DNA of 64,000 nucleotides from JBMYZL01 sp049610385 (GCA_049610385.1 JBMYZL010000013.1:22105-86104); one strand, 5' to 3'; positions 36,967-45,663 are shown, counted from the first letter of the stretch. The notes: generated by a model not told the origin, from the sequence alone. Numbers and translations: made by a program.

Positions 36967-37969
36967 GGCGTTTTCCGACGAACTTGCAGTCGAACTGCAA
37001 AAATACGAGATGATTCGACGCGCATTTTCCGGGATGCATCCCCTTCTCCAGGTGATCTTCTTTTTCAGCATGGTGTTAACCGGTATGGCATTGGCCATGG
37101 GCTTGGGCATTTACATGCTGTCCACAATTGCTGGGGAAAGTTGGGACGCGACCATGAACGCTGCGAGCCAACCAGCATCCGAATGGGGCAAGGTGGTGAA
37201 TTTGGTTTTGAACAGCACCAACCAAATCCTGGCCTTTGGACTGGCTGCTCTCGGCTATCATTGGCTTTTCGGGGGCACAGCCCGAACGGCTTTTTCACCC
37301 CTTCCGAATGCACCCGCTCGGCCATTTTTCGGCTGGTTCCTGAGTGCCGCTGTGGCGGCTTTGGCCATGTCACCGTTATTGGATGTGACCTATCGCCTCA
37401 ACCGCATGATCGTTGAATGGACCCCGTGGGGGGAATGGGTGGCGCAATATGAGGCCGCGGCCGAGGTGGTCACGCGCGCTTTGCTGACGATGCCTGATCT
37501 GTCCAGCTTCATTTGGACGGTCATCACGGTGGCATTGCTGCCAGCAGTCTTCGAAGAAATTGCCTTTCGCGGGGTGCTGATGCCGCGCTTGGCCAAATCC
37601 ACTGGCAACATTCACGCTGCGGTTTGGATCAGTGCCGCACTCTTCAGTGCCATTCACTTGCAGTTTTTTGGATTCGTACCCCGCATGCTGATCGGTGCCG
37701 GACTGGGGTATTTGACCATCCACAGCGGCCGACTTTGGCCCGCCATGGTTGGGCACTTCGTCAACAACGGATCTGCAGTCATGGCTGCCTACATCATCGG
37801 GCCAGATTGGTTTGACACTGGCATGGACCCGATGAGCCCTTGGTCGTCAGAGGATTATGCGTTCGCGGCAGGGAGTTTTGTTGTGCTGATTGCCGCTTTT
37901 ATCTGGTGGCGAAAACGGCCGCAAGGACTGACGCTTCAAGCGGCACGATACTTAAAGGCCATTTCCTGA
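36965..37969 (+). CDS. CPBP family intramembrane metalloprotease
   Basis: From ATG 36965 the product has 334 residues and about eight membrane segments. The CPBP/CAAX motifs are present: EEIAFRGVLMPRL (catalytic Glu pair and Arg), FSAIHLQFFGFVPRM (His) and HFVNNGSA (His/Asn). Such proteases act in the membrane; the substrate is unknown. The frame extends upstream to 36761 opposite dusB, which I reject. TTCG ends 4 bases before ATG, a partial -7 box. Confidence 0.9.
   Translation: MAFSDELAVELQKYEMIRRAFSGMHPLLQVIFFFSMVLTGMALAMGLGIYMLSTIAGESWDATMNAASQPASEWGKVVNLVLNSTNQILAFGLAALGYHWLFGGTARTAFSPLPNAPARPFFGWFLSAAVAALAMSPLLDVTYRLNRMIVEWTPWGEWVAQYEAAAEVVTRALLTMPDLSSFIWTVITVALLPAVFEEIAFRGVLMPRLAKSTGNIHAAVWISAALFSAIHLQFFGFVPRMLIGAGLGYLTIHSGRLWPAMVGHFVNNGSAVMAAYIIGPDWFDTGMDPMSPWSSEDYAFAAGSFVVLIAAFIWWRKRPQGLTLQAARYLKAIS
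36998..37005 (-). promoter_or_regulatory. -7 promoter box of dusB inside the CPBP gene
   Basis: On the minus strand TATTTTTG is an exact TAnnTTTG match lying 31 bases before the dusB ATG, within codons 12-14 of the divergent CPBP gene. Confidence 0.5.
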
Positions 37970-37978
37970 GGCCCCCGC

Positions 37979-38650
37979 TTAGCTGCTGAGGAAAGCGCTC
38001 GCAATCACGAGGTCCTCGGGGGTCGTGACTTTGATGTTTTCAGGATTGCCATTCACCAGTGTAATGACTTGGCCCGCGTATTCAAAAACGCTGGCATCGT
38101 CCGTAAATCGGCTGTCGTAAGGAACGTTGTAAGCCGCTTTGATTTGGCCCAAATCGAAACATTGTGGCGTCTGCACCGCCCGCAAACCCGAGCGGTCAAG
38201 CGCGTGCGAGCCCGCTCCATGCACTTCCCGAATGCTATCCTTCACCGGAACCACTGGAATGGCACAACCCGTGCCCCCGGCGGCAGCGGCATAACATCTT
38301 CGGATGGTTTCCTCATCTACAAACGGACGAACAGCATCGTGAATCCCGACCACCCCTGAATTCGGCAATGCGGCAAGACCGGCCTGCACGGAGTGAAACC
38401 GCTCTTCGCCACCAGGCACAATGCGATTTACCCCTGCAGGTCCATGAACCTGCTCGAGTTGTTTGAACGTATCAAAGAGGCCTTCAAACAACACCAAAGT
38501 AATGTCAAGGTCATCCCCGAGTGCAGCGCGGAATCGACGAAGGGTCCACCACATGAGCGGCAGACCCTCGAGTTCGATGAACTGCTTGGCCACCGGCGTC
38601 CGCATGCGCGTGCCGGTCCCACCCGCGACCACAATCAAGTATCGCTTCAC
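37979..38650 (-). CDS. ispD: 2-C-methyl-D-erythritol 4-phosphate cytidylyltransferase
   Basis: The 223-residue protein carries the IspD features: a nucleotide-binding N-terminus (VVAGGTGTRMRTPVAKQF), GGEERFHSVQAGL, HDAVRPFVDEETI, PVKDSIREV and the C-terminal FTDDASVFEYAG and NIKVTTPEDLVIA. It makes CDP-methylerythritol in the MEP isoprenoid pathway. It starts 4 bases past the superoxide dismutase stop in the same direction, so it likely shares its transcript. The polyprenyl synthetase at 62604 uses products of this pathway. Confidence 0.94.
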   Translation of the reverse strand: MKRYLIVVAGGTGTRMRTPVAKQFIELEGLPLMWWTLRRFRAALGDDLDITLVLFEGLFDTFKQLEQVHGPAGVNRIVPGGEERFHSVQAGLAALPNSGVVGIHDAVRPFVDEETIRRCYAAAAGGTGCAIPVVPVKDSIREVHGAGSHALDRSGLRAVQTPQCFDLGQIKAAYNVPYDSRFTDDASVFEYAGQVITLVNGNPENIKVTTPEDLVIASAFLSS

Positions 38651-38654
38651 CGGA

Positions 38655-39263
38655 TCAGGCCTTGGCCGCAGCGTATCGGCGCGCCACCTCGTCCCAGTTG
38701 ATCACATTGAAAAACGCTGCGATGTACTCTGGACGGCGATTTTGGTAATTGAGGTAGTATGCGTGTTCCCAGACATCCAATCCCAAAATGGGTGTGCCTT
38801 CACAACCCATGCCCGGCATCAAGGGATTGTCTTGATTGGCGGTTGAGCAAACCTCCAATTGGCCGGATTTCCCGACACAAAGCCATGCCCAACCCGATCC
38901 AAATCGAGTGGCCGCAGCGGCCGCAAATGCCTCTTGAAAACGGGCCATGCCGCCCAAATCCGCTTCAATCGCCGCCGCCAATTCTCCTGAAGGCTGTCCA
39001 CCACCATTGGGCGACATGACACTCCAAAACAAATTGTGATTGTAATACCCGCCGCCGTTGTTGCGAATGGCACCATTGTCCACGTGGTTTGCCAACAAGT
39101 CCTCCAATGAGGTTCCGTCAAGCCCAGCAGCGGATACCGCATCATTCAACTTGGCGGTGTATCCCGCATGGTGCTTGCCATGATGGATTTCCATGGTTCT
39201 TCCATCGATGTGTGGCTCCAATGCGTCATGGGCATAGCCGAGGTCGGGAAGTTCAAATGCCAT
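38655..39263 (-). CDS. sodB: Fe/Mn superoxide dismutase
   Basis: ATG 39263 gives 202 residues with all metal ligands: His in MEIHHGKHHAGY, His in NNGGGYYNHNLFW, and Asp/His in LGLDVWEHAYYLNYQNRRPEY. The Gln/His context does not decide between Fe and Mn, and the symbol is therefore tentative. It removes superoxide in the cytoplasm. An exact -7 box lies 40 bases upstream, inside the 3' end of the S41 protease gene. Confidence 0.94.
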   Translation of the reverse strand: MAFELPDLGYAHDALEPHIDGRTMEIHHGKHHAGYTAKLNDAVSAAGLDGTSLEDLLANHVDNGAIRNNGGGYYNHNLFWSVMSPNGGGQPSGELAAAIEADLGGMARFQEAFAAAAATRFGSGWAWLCVGKSGQLEVCSTANQDNPLMPGMGCEGTPILGLDVWEHAYYLNYQNRRPEYIAAFFNVINWDEVARRYAAAKA

Positions 39264-39291
39264 TTTTTTGTGTTTTGGTGTGTTGTGAAAA

Positions 39292-40998
39292 TCAATTTGA
39301 TGACAAAGATAATTGGCCATCGACGATTTGCAGTTGTGCTGCGTTTTCAAGCCAAATCACCGCCTCCTTGACCATGCGATCCTGCTTGAGCATCAACTCG
39401 TGATAAGCCGATTCACCAAACAAGTTCCGGGCCACTTGCGCGGCCAAACGGGTTTGGATCACCTCCCGTTCCCAAGGCGCAAATTCAGGCACCAGGAATC
39501 CGGCAGAATCCGCAGACGCCTCCAACACCTCCAACGCTTTGTCCAATTCCGTTTCTGAAAGTCCACGCCAATCCTCCAAATCCGACAACACGTCCCGGCG
39601 ATCATCCACGAAGTCGAAGGCTGCATCCCGCAAAATACCGGCCCAGGTGACATCCGCCAGAAAATTGGAATAACGACTGGTGTCAAATGGGACAAACACA
39701 TCTGGGGTGATGCCCCCACCTCCATAAACCACTCGCCCTCCTGCTGTGGTGTAAAGGAGGGAATCCACCCGTGGTATGCTGTCCTTGAAAAACAATTCTC
39801 CAGAATCGTATCGTTCCACATAATCATCCCCATAGTCAACCTCCTCTCCGTAGGGTTTTTGAATCGCCCGCCCTGTTGGGGTGTAGAAACGGGCCACGGT
39901 CAACCGCAAAGCCCCCGAGCCCGGCAGCCCGAACTCCTCTTGGACCAGCCCCTTGCCAAAAGACCGTCGTCCCAAAGTAACGCCTCGGTCGTTGTCCTGA
40001 ATGGCTCCTGCAAAAATTTCTGACGCGGATGCACTGGACTCATCGATGAGAACCGCCACATCCCAATCCGAATAACGCCCGTCCTCCGTGGCTTGGTAGG
40101 TTCTCCGCGGGGAATGAGAACCTTCCGTGTACACCACCATTTGGTCTTCCAACAAGAAAGACTTCACCATGGGCACAACCGCATTCAAATAGCCACCACC
40201 GTTGCCACGCAAATCCACCACCACCTGACGCAAGCCTTCCGTCTCCAATGATTCCATCGCCTGTTCGAACTCATCCGCTGTATTTGCCGCAAATCGCACC
40301 ACCTTGATGTAACCCACTTCAGTGCCTTCAATTTGGGCCGCGGAGACCACACTATAAATGGGAATTTCATCACGCTCCAAATGCACCTCCCACATCGACT
40401 GACCCGGTCGGTGGATGCCCAGGCGCACTTCGGTGCCCCGCGGTCCTTTCAACAACTTGACCACACGCGCATTGGTCAACTCAGGTCCAGAAATGGGTGC
40501 TCCATCCACTTCGACGATGCAATCCCCTGCCCGAATGCCTGCTGCTTCAGATGGCCCCCCAGCGATGGTCTGAACCACCCGCAAGGTGTCCGCGTTAATC
40601 AAAAATTCCACCCCTATGCCTTCAAAATTGCCCTCCATCGGTTCAGCCATCGCCGCCAACTCCTCCGGACTGAAGTAATAAGAATGGGGGTCGAGTTTCT
40701 CCAGAATGGCATCCACAGCTACCGATTCCAACTCTTCCCGCATCACGGGATCCACATACGTTCGTTCAATTTTATCCAAGATGTGAACCAATCGGCCCCG
40801 GGTCTCTCCGGAACCCATCAAAACGCGCTGGTTTTCAAACCCTCCCGTATACATGCCCAGCAACAGCCCCAGCACCAAGACAATGGCATACATCATCGGC
40901 TGATAAGCGGGTGACGCGCGTCGTTCCTCTCGGCGCACGGAGGGGATCTCCGGGGCTGGACTGGGGAAAGATTCCGTTTCGGGTTGCTCAGGGTTCAT
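39292..40998 (-). CDS. S41 family C-terminal processing peptidase
   Basis: The 568-residue protein has one N-terminal membrane segment (YAIVLVLGLLLGMYTGGF, residues 37-54), a PDZ domain (about 150-235, GIGVEFLINADTLRVVQTIA) and an S41 catalytic domain with DESSASASEIFAGAIQDNDR (nucleophile Ser) and GRRSFGKGLVQ (Lys). This matches CtpA/Prc-type periplasmic proteases, which trim envelope proteins. It overlaps the end of the dCMP deaminase gene by 11 bases. Confidence 0.94.
   Translation of the reverse strand: MNPEQPETESFPSPAPEIPSVRREERRASPAYQPMMYAIVLVLGLLLGMYTGGFENQRVLMGSGETRGRLVHILDKIERTYVDPVMREELESVAVDAILEKLDPHSYYFSPEELAAMAEPMEGNFEGIGVEFLINADTLRVVQTIAGGPSEAAGIRAGDCIVEVDGAPISGPELTNARVVKLLKGPRGTEVRLGIHRPGQSMWEVHLERDEIPIYSVVSAAQIEGTEVGYIKVVRFAANTADEFEQAMESLETEGLRQVVVDLRGNGGGYLNAVVPMVKSFLLEDQMVVYTEGSHSPRRTYQATEDGRYSDWDVAVLIDESSASASEIFAGAIQDNDRGVTLGRRSFGKGLVQEEFGLPGSGALRLTVARFYTPTGRAIQKPYGEEVDYGDDYVERYDSGELFFKDSIPRVDSLLYTTAGGRVVYGGGGITPDVFVPFDTSRYSNFLADVTWAGILRDAAFDFVDDRRDVLSDLEDWRGLSETELDKALEVLEASADSAGFLVPEFAPWEREVIQTRLAAQVARNLFGESAYHELMLKQDRMVKEAVIWLENAAQLQIVDGQLSLSSN
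39304..39311 (-). promoter_or_regulatory. -7 promoter box of the superoxide dismutase gene
   Basis: The minus strand reads TATCTTTG, an exact match, 40 bases upstream of ATG 39263. It lies within the last codons of the S41 protease gene. Confidence 0.55.
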
Positions 40999-41422
40999 TC
41001 GATAAGGCTACAATTTCCACCCCAGCCTGGTTCAAAAAAACCAAACCACTATCGTCTTTGTAGGCCTCGCTGTACACCACACGGATGATTCCCGCTTGAT
41101 AAATCAACTTGGCGCATTCGCGACACGGACTGAGCGTAATGTACAACGTCGCACCTGCCGAACTGTTGTTGGACCTGGCCAATTTGGTGATGGCATTCGC
41201 CTCTGCGTGAAGCACATACCAATGGGTGTCTCCACAATCGTCCTCACACACATTCGGGAATCCGGATGGGGTGCCATTGTATCCGTCCGCAATGATCATG
41301 CGATCTTTCACGATGAGGGCACCAACCTGCTTCCGCTGACAGTGGGACAATTTTGCCCATTCTGTGGCCATGCGCATGTATGCCCGGTCGTATCGAAGTT
41401 GTTTCGCTTGCTCCTTGTTCAT
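40988..41422 (-). CDS. dCMP deaminase family protein
   Basis: A 144-residue zinc deaminase with the His-Ala-Glu motif (YVLHAEANAITKL) and PCREC (two Cys ligands), plus an extra Cys-containing insert (NVCEDDCGDTH), as in dCMP deaminases that make dUMP for thymidylate synthesis. ATG 41422 is chosen for family length; the upstream frame to 41500 overlaps the divergent gene's leader. It is translationally linked to the S41 gene. Confidence 0.92.
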   Translation of the reverse strand: MNKEQAKQLRYDRAYMRMATEWAKLSHCQRKQVGALIVKDRMIIADGYNGTPSGFPNVCEDDCGDTHWYVLHAEANAITKLARSNNSSAGATLYITLSPCRECAKLIYQAGIIRVVYSEAYKDDSGLVFLNQAGVEIVALSNEP

Positions 41423-41485
41423 TCGTGGGCTTCGTTTCTTCGTCTGCCTGTTCCGGATGCAAGTTACACCCTGCGCCGTCCTTCG

Positions 41486-41493
41486 TAGCTTCG
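41486..41493 (+). promoter_or_regulatory. -7 box adjacent to cobalamin adenosyltransferase start (leaderless type)
   Basis: TAGCTTCG (one change from TAnnTTTG) ends 5 bases before ATG 41499. Confidence 0.55.
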
Positions 41494-41498
41494 CAGGC

Positions 41499-42050
41499 AT
41501 GCAGATTTACACGCGGACTGGAGATGATGGGACCACAGGCTTGTTCGGTGGGGGGCGGGTTCGAAAAGACGCCTTGCGGATTGAGGCGTATGGAACATTG
41601 GATGAGTTGAATGCTTTTGTAGGTGCCTTGGCCGATTTCGATGCCCTTCCAGAGGTCGATCGGACTTTGATGCGACAACATCAAGCCGATTTGTTTACCA
41701 TCGGCAGTCATTTGGCAACGGTGGGCGAGGAAATGCAGGCGCATTTGCCCCATTTGCCTGAAAGCCGGATTGAAGAAATGGAGGCTTGGATGGACCAAAC
41801 TTCCTCCACTTTGCCTCCCCTGAAAGCCTTTGTTTTACCGGGAGGACACGCGATGGTCAGTGCAGCTCACCTGTGCCGGGTCGTCTGTCGCCGCGCCGAA
41901 CGGCGAGTGGTTGCCCTGGCGGAATTGGAAACCATCGACCCCCTCATTCCGCGATACCTCAATCGTTTGAGCGATGTGTTTTTTGTTTGGAGTCGTCGAA
42001 TCTCAATGCTGACAAACACCCCCGAAATCATCTGGGAATCAAAAGATTGA
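41499..42050 (+). CDS. PduO-type ATP:cob(I)alamin adenosyltransferase
   Basis: ATG 41499 gives 183 residues. The family signatures are TRTGDDGTTGLFGGGRVRKD (ATP binding), YGTLDELNAFVG, and CRRAERRVVAL with NRLSDVFFVWSRR near the end. It makes adenosylcobalamin, the cofactor of methylmalonyl-CoA mutase; the epimerase of that route is at 29120. The frame extends upstream to 41364 opposite the deaminase gene and is rejected there. Confidence 0.94.
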   Translation: MQIYTRTGDDGTTGLFGGGRVRKDALRIEAYGTLDELNAFVGALADFDALPEVDRTLMRQHQADLFTIGSHLATVGEEMQAHLPHLPESRIEEMEAWMDQTSSTLPPLKAFVLPGGHAMVSAAHLCRVVCRRAERRVVALAELETIDPLIPRYLNRLSDVFFVWSRRISMLTNTPEIIWESKD

Positions 42051-42137
42051 AAAATACTTGGGTCATTTTGAAACCTTCAGCGCCGGCATTCGTTTATGGG
42101 AAATGACGGTGTAGGTTGCATCCGTCACTGAAAATTC

Positions 42138-42145
42138 TATTTTTG
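42138..42145 (+). promoter_or_regulatory. -7 promoter box of the DUF2795 gene
   Basis: TATTTTTG is an exact consensus match 30 bases before ATG 42176. Confidence 0.55.
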
Positions 42146-42175
42146 CGCGCTGAAGCGTTAGCAAAGCCGAAGAGC

Positions 42176-42397
42176 ATGTATTGGACATTGGAATTGGCCT
42201 CCTACCTGGAGGATGCGCCCTGGCCGGCGAGCAAAGATGAACTCATCGACTTCGCGATGCGAACCGGTGCCCCACTGGAAGTGGTGGAAAATCTACAGCA
42301 ACTGGAAGATGAAGGCGATGTGTTCGAAACCATTGAAGACATCTGGCCAGATTACCCATCAAAGGAGGATTTTTTCTTCAACGAAGACGAATATTAG
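42176..42397 (+). CDS. DUF2795 domain protein
   Basis: A 73-residue acidic protein starting MYWTLELASYLEDAPWPASK, with IDFAMRTGAPLEVVENLQQL, matches the small DUF2795 family. Its role is not known to me. Start ATG 42176 is preferred over the upstream frame because the promoter lies between them. A strong terminator follows the stop by about 20 bases, so it is a monocistronic unit. Confidence 0.85.
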   Translation: MYWTLELASYLEDAPWPASKDELIDFAMRTGAPLEVVENLQQLEDEGDVFETIEDIWPDYPSKEDFFFNEDEY

Positions 42398-42416
42398 ACC
42401 AGCCGACTGTTGGTTG

Positions 42417-42458
42417 AAATCGCTTGCCACCTGTCACGGGTCGCAAGCGATTTTTTTT
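42417..42458 (+). terminator. Intrinsic terminator after DUF2795 gene
   Basis: An 11-bp stem (AAATCGCTTGC at 42417-42427 with GCAAGCGATTT at 42443-42453) is followed by a run of eight T's (42451-42458). Confidence 0.9.
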
Positions 42459-42510
42459 GTTCCCAACTGCCCACATGAACCGCCCATTTCAACCGGTGCG
42501 GCACCGAAGC

Positions 42511-42547
42511 AAAAAGAGCGAATCCCGATGTTTCGAGATTCGCTCTT
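42511..42547 (-). terminator. Intrinsic terminator for the leftward GNAT transcript
   Basis: A perfect 11-bp stem (AAGAGCGAATC at 42514-42524, GATTCGCTCTT at 42537-42547) has a 12-base loop. On the minus strand the stem is followed by a T-run, so it ends leftward transcripts. Confidence 0.8.
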
Positions 42548-42716
42548 CGACATTGAACGAAAACAAGGGCTTCCGACACCTGGAGGTGCCTTCAGCAATT
42601 GCTTACTACCACACCAGGGAGACCAATCCGCTGGCAATCCAATTTTAAGAAAACATTTCCCGATTGCCCAAGGGAATGAGTTGTTTTTTTTGATGACTTT
42701 CGCAAGTCACTCAGGC

Positions 42717-43226
42717 TCAAACTCTTGTTGGGGGAATGTCAAAAACCATCCGGCCGTTGAGCCACTCCCCGTCCAACTCGGCACCCGCTCGCTCATAAAA
42801 CCGGATTGCAGGTTCGTTCCATTCCAGCACTTGCCATTCCAAACGCCGCACCCTTCGATGCACAGCTTGTGCATGCACGGCCTCAAACAAGGCGCGGCCG
42901 ATGCCTTCGCCACGCCTTGAACGAGTGACCACAAAATCTTCGAGATACAAACACCGGCCTTTCCATGTGCTGTATTTTTCATAGGTCAACGCCATTCCAA
43001 TCACCTTTCCATTGCTGGCATCTTCAGCGACAAACAAATCGAAAATGGCTCGCGGACCGAATCCATCTGCTTTCAGGTCTTCTGGCGTCACCACCACTGC
43101 CTCTGGTTCCTTCTCATAAATCGCCAATTCCACAATCAGGTCATGAACCGCAAGGCAGTCGGCGGCTTGACCGGGCCGAACAAACCAACCACTGCTTGTT
43201 GATGTCTTCTCAGGTGACGTATGCAT
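42717..43226 (-). CDS. GNAT family N-acetyltransferase
   Basis: The 169-residue protein matches the diamine/spermidine-acetyltransferase-like GNAT group: WFVRPGQAADCLAVHDLIVE at the N-terminus, LYLEDFVVTRSRRGEGIGRA (acetyl-CoA pyrophosphate loop RRGEGIG) and LEWQVLEWNEPAIRFYERAG. The substrate may be a polyamine or amino acid; this is inference from the EWNEPAIRFYE motif. The start is 29 bases from the divergent cvpA start. Confidence 0.9.
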   Translation of the reverse strand: MHTSPEKTSTSSGWFVRPGQAADCLAVHDLIVELAIYEKEPEAVVVTPEDLKADGFGPRAIFDLFVAEDASNGKVIGMALTYEKYSTWKGRCLYLEDFVVTRSRRGEGIGRALFEAVHAQAVHRRVRRLEWQVLEWNEPAIRFYERAGAELDGEWLNGRMVFDIPPTRV

Positions 43227-43230
43227 GCCG

Positions 43231-43238
43231 CGAAACTA
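43231..43238 (-). promoter_or_regulatory. -7 box adjacent to GNAT start (leaderless type)
   Basis: The minus strand reads TAGTTTCG, ending 4 bases before ATG 43226. It is separated by 5 bases from the divergent cvpA -7 box. Confidence 0.55.
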
Positions 43239-43243
43239 AGGAC

Positions 43244-43251
43244 TAGATTCG
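43244..43251 (+). promoter_or_regulatory. -7 box adjacent to cvpA start (leaderless type)
   Basis: TAGATTCG ends 4 bases before ATG 43256. Its upstream element must lie inside the GNAT gene. Confidence 0.55.
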
Positions 43252-43255
43252 CTGA

Positions 43256-43849
43256 ATGATGGAGACTTTAACTCTTCCCTTGCCATGGATTGACCTGTTG
43301 GTGCTGGTGCCCCTGGCATTCGCTGCATGGCGTGGATTCCAAAAAGGCCTCATCATGGCCGTCGCCACACTTGTCGCTTTGGTAGCCGGTCTTTACGCAG
43401 GATTCCATGGCTCTGAAGTTGTGGCCGATGCTTTGCACAAACAATTTGACTGGTCCCCTTCAACGGTTCAAATTGTCTCCTTCGTCTTGGCCTTCATCGG
43501 CGTGGTGGTGGCCATCCACTTGCTGGCGCGTTTGATTGAAAAAGCGGTCAAAATGGCGGCATTGTCCCCTGTCAACAAATCAGCTGGCCTCGTTTTCAGT
43601 GTTCTCAAGGCAAGTTTGATCATGAGCATGGCTTTTTACGCGCTTGATGGCGTGTTTGGGCGCCGGGGTTGGCTGCCTGACGATGTCGCGCAAGAGGCCG
43701 TCATTTTTCCCGTTTTGGAAGACGCTGTCACTTGGTTGGTCCCGGATATGAACCACGATTCAGCCATGGAAAAGTTCAAGGAGGGAGTGGCTGATTTGGA
43801 CCAGGCGCTTCAAAATGCAGCTGATCAGGTCAAAACGGATTTTCGTTGA
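43256..43849 (+). CDS. CvpA family membrane protein
   Basis: The 197-residue protein has four membrane segments and the CvpA pattern: IDLLVLVPLAFAAWRGFQKG, then LVALVAGLYAG, and LARLIEKAVKMAALSPVNKS before a last helix. E. coli CvpA is linked to colicin V export and envelope homeostasis; the molecular role is unclear. Start at 43256 or the immediately following ATG 43259. Confidence 0.9.
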   Translation: MMETLTLPLPWIDLLVLVPLAFAAWRGFQKGLIMAVATLVALVAGLYAGFHGSEVVADALHKQFDWSPSTVQIVSFVLAFIGVVVAIHLLARLIEKAVKMAALSPVNKSAGLVFSVLKASLIMSMAFYALDGVFGRRGWLPDDVAQEAVIFPVLEDAVTWLVPDMNHDSAMEKFKEGVADLDQALQNAADQVKTDFR

Positions 43850-43872
43850 CCGGATCCAGTAGAATCAGGCCA

Positions 43873-45606
43873 TCACAAGACGGCTTCCTTCAGCGCTTCA
43901 ATCCTATTCAACAGCTGCTGTCGGGTGCCTTCATAATCCTCACGTGCTGCTTCTGATGTCGAGTGCACTGAAAAATAGAACTTGATTTTGGGTTCGGTTC
44001 CACTGGGCCGAGCCGTCACCAAGGAGCCGAGTTCTGTCCGGAATGAAACCACATTGGACAAAGGCAGGCCAATGGGGCTGACCCCGCCTGTGACCATATT
44101 CCGCATCTCACCTGCCCGATAATCACGAAATTCCACCACTTTTTCACCGGCCAATTCCTGAGGTGTATCATTTCGGAAAGCGTCCATCATGTCTGCGATT
44201 TGGGCCTTTCCTTGCCGGCCTTCTTTTTTCAAAGACACCAGCGACTCTTGCCAAACCCCGTGGCGCTCGTGGATGTCCCGCAACTTGTCCAAGAGCGATT
44301 TGCCTTCTTCGGAAGCTGCATGGGCACACTCGGCAATCAAGCAGGCCGCAGCAACAGCATCTTTGTCTCGGACGGCCTCACCAATCAAATAACCATAACT
44401 CTCTTCACCCCCCACCAAAAAAGAGCCCGGCTCTTCCTCCCGACGCCGAATCACATCTGCTATCCACTTGAAACCTGTCAAGGTCTCATGAACGGGAAGG
44501 CCCGCTTCGCGGCCCAAAGCTGAAATCAAATCGGAGGTCACGACGGTTTTGGCGAGATAATCGCCCTGTTCCAAACGGCCGGACATTCGCGTCGCCTTCA
44601 CCACATAATCGACCAACAAGGCGCCGGTTTCATTGCCGTTCAGCAAACGCCACTCCAAACCATCCGGTACCGCGATGCCCACGCGGTCGCTGTCGGGATC
44701 CGTTCCCATCACCAGGGCCGATTGCGTCTCACGTCCCAAGGCAATTGCCGCTTCAAGAGCAGCGCCTTCTTCAGGATTTGGGCTGTGCACGGTGGGGAAA
44801 TCTCCATCGGGTTGGGCTTGGCTTTCGACCACTTGGACATTCCTGAATCCATTGGCCGCTAACGCTGGCACCACAGAAACCGCTCCAGTGCCGTGCAGCG
44901 GGGTGTAGACAATGGGCAAATCTGAGCCTTGATTCACCAAACCTTCATGCAAACGATATGACCGGAGCACGTCCCGGTACGCTTCGTCCACAGAATCACT
45001 GATCGTTTCAATCCATGATGAATCTGCCGCCGCACGTCGCACATCGGACGGACCTGTGACCTCCCGAACTTTTGCGATGATGCCCGCGTCATGGGGCGGA
45101 ACGATTTGGCCTCCATCTGACCAATACACCTTGTATCCATTGTATTCCTTGGGGTTGTGGCTCGCTGTCAACACAATTCCCGCAGTGCAACCCAAATGGC
45201 GAACGGCAAAACTCAATTCCGGTGTGGGTCGCAATTCTTGAAAAAGGTGCGCCCGTATGCCATTGCCAGCCAACACTTCAGCCGCCACACGAGCAAATTC
45301 TGGACTCCGGTTGCGTGAGTCATGAGCGATGGCCACAGAAGGTGACTCCACCTGGGTGTCCAAAATGTAATTGGCCAACCCTTGAGTCGCCATCGCCACC
45401 GTGTAGGCATTCATGCGATTTGTCCCATGCCCCATGATTCCACGTAATCCTCCTGTCCCAAACTCCAAATCTGTATAAAACGCCTCGATCAATTCATCTC
45501 CACCAGCCGCCATCATGGCTTCCACTTCCATCCGGGTGACCTCGTCAAACGGAGCCCGCGTCCACGTTACTGCACGCTCGCGGACTTTTTGTTCCAATTC
45601 ATTCAT
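43873..45606 (-). CDS. Phospho-sugar mutase (phosphoglucomutase/phosphomannomutase)
   Basis: The 577-residue alpha-D-phosphohexomutase has the phosphoserine loop TASHNPKEYNGYK, metal loop GTDPDSDRVG, sugar loop GGEESYGYLIG and phosphate-binding RPSGTEPKIKFYF. Length and the N-terminal FGTGGLRGIMG fit the long PgcA/PgmB type that interconverts glucose 1- and 6-phosphate, feeding nucleotide-sugar synthesis such as dTDP-rhamnose (rfbD next door, rfbA at the right edge). Confidence 0.94.
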   Translation of the reverse strand: MNELEQKVRERAVTWTRAPFDEVTRMEVEAMMAAGGDELIEAFYTDLEFGTGGLRGIMGHGTNRMNAYTVAMATQGLANYILDTQVESPSVAIAHDSRNRSPEFARVAAEVLAGNGIRAHLFQELRPTPELSFAVRHLGCTAGIVLTASHNPKEYNGYKVYWSDGGQIVPPHDAGIIAKVREVTGPSDVRRAAADSSWIETISDSVDEAYRDVLRSYRLHEGLVNQGSDLPIVYTPLHGTGAVSVVPALAANGFRNVQVVESQAQPDGDFPTVHSPNPEEGAALEAAIALGRETQSALVMGTDPDSDRVGIAVPDGLEWRLLNGNETGALLVDYVVKATRMSGRLEQGDYLAKTVVTSDLISALGREAGLPVHETLTGFKWIADVIRRREEEPGSFLVGGEESYGYLIGEAVRDKDAVAAACLIAECAHAASEEGKSLLDKLRDIHERHGVWQESLVSLKKEGRQGKAQIADMMDAFRNDTPQELAGEKVVEFRDYRAGEMRNMVTGGVSPIGLPLSNVVSFRTELGSLVTARPSGTEPKIKFYFSVHSTSEAAREDYEGTRQQLLNRIEALKEAVL

Positions 45607-45613
45607 GTCAACA

Positions 45614-45621
45614 CAAAAGTA
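45614..45621 (-). promoter_or_regulatory. -7 box close to phospho-sugar mutase start
   Basis: The minus strand reads TACTTTTG, an exact match, ending 7 bases before ATG 45606. The 5' UTR should be 0-3 bases. Confidence 0.6.
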
Positions 45622-45663
45622 GACAATGTGAATGGGGAGGCCCGGTGAATTGACCCCTGATTT

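Larger units (their letters stand above)
42398..42716. other. Intergenic region with two opposed terminators
   Basis: These 319 bases separate the convergent DUF2795 and GNAT genes. They contain a rightward terminator (42417-42458) and a leftward one (42511-42547). The remaining ~170 bases up to the GNAT stop have no coding signature. Confidence 0.7.
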
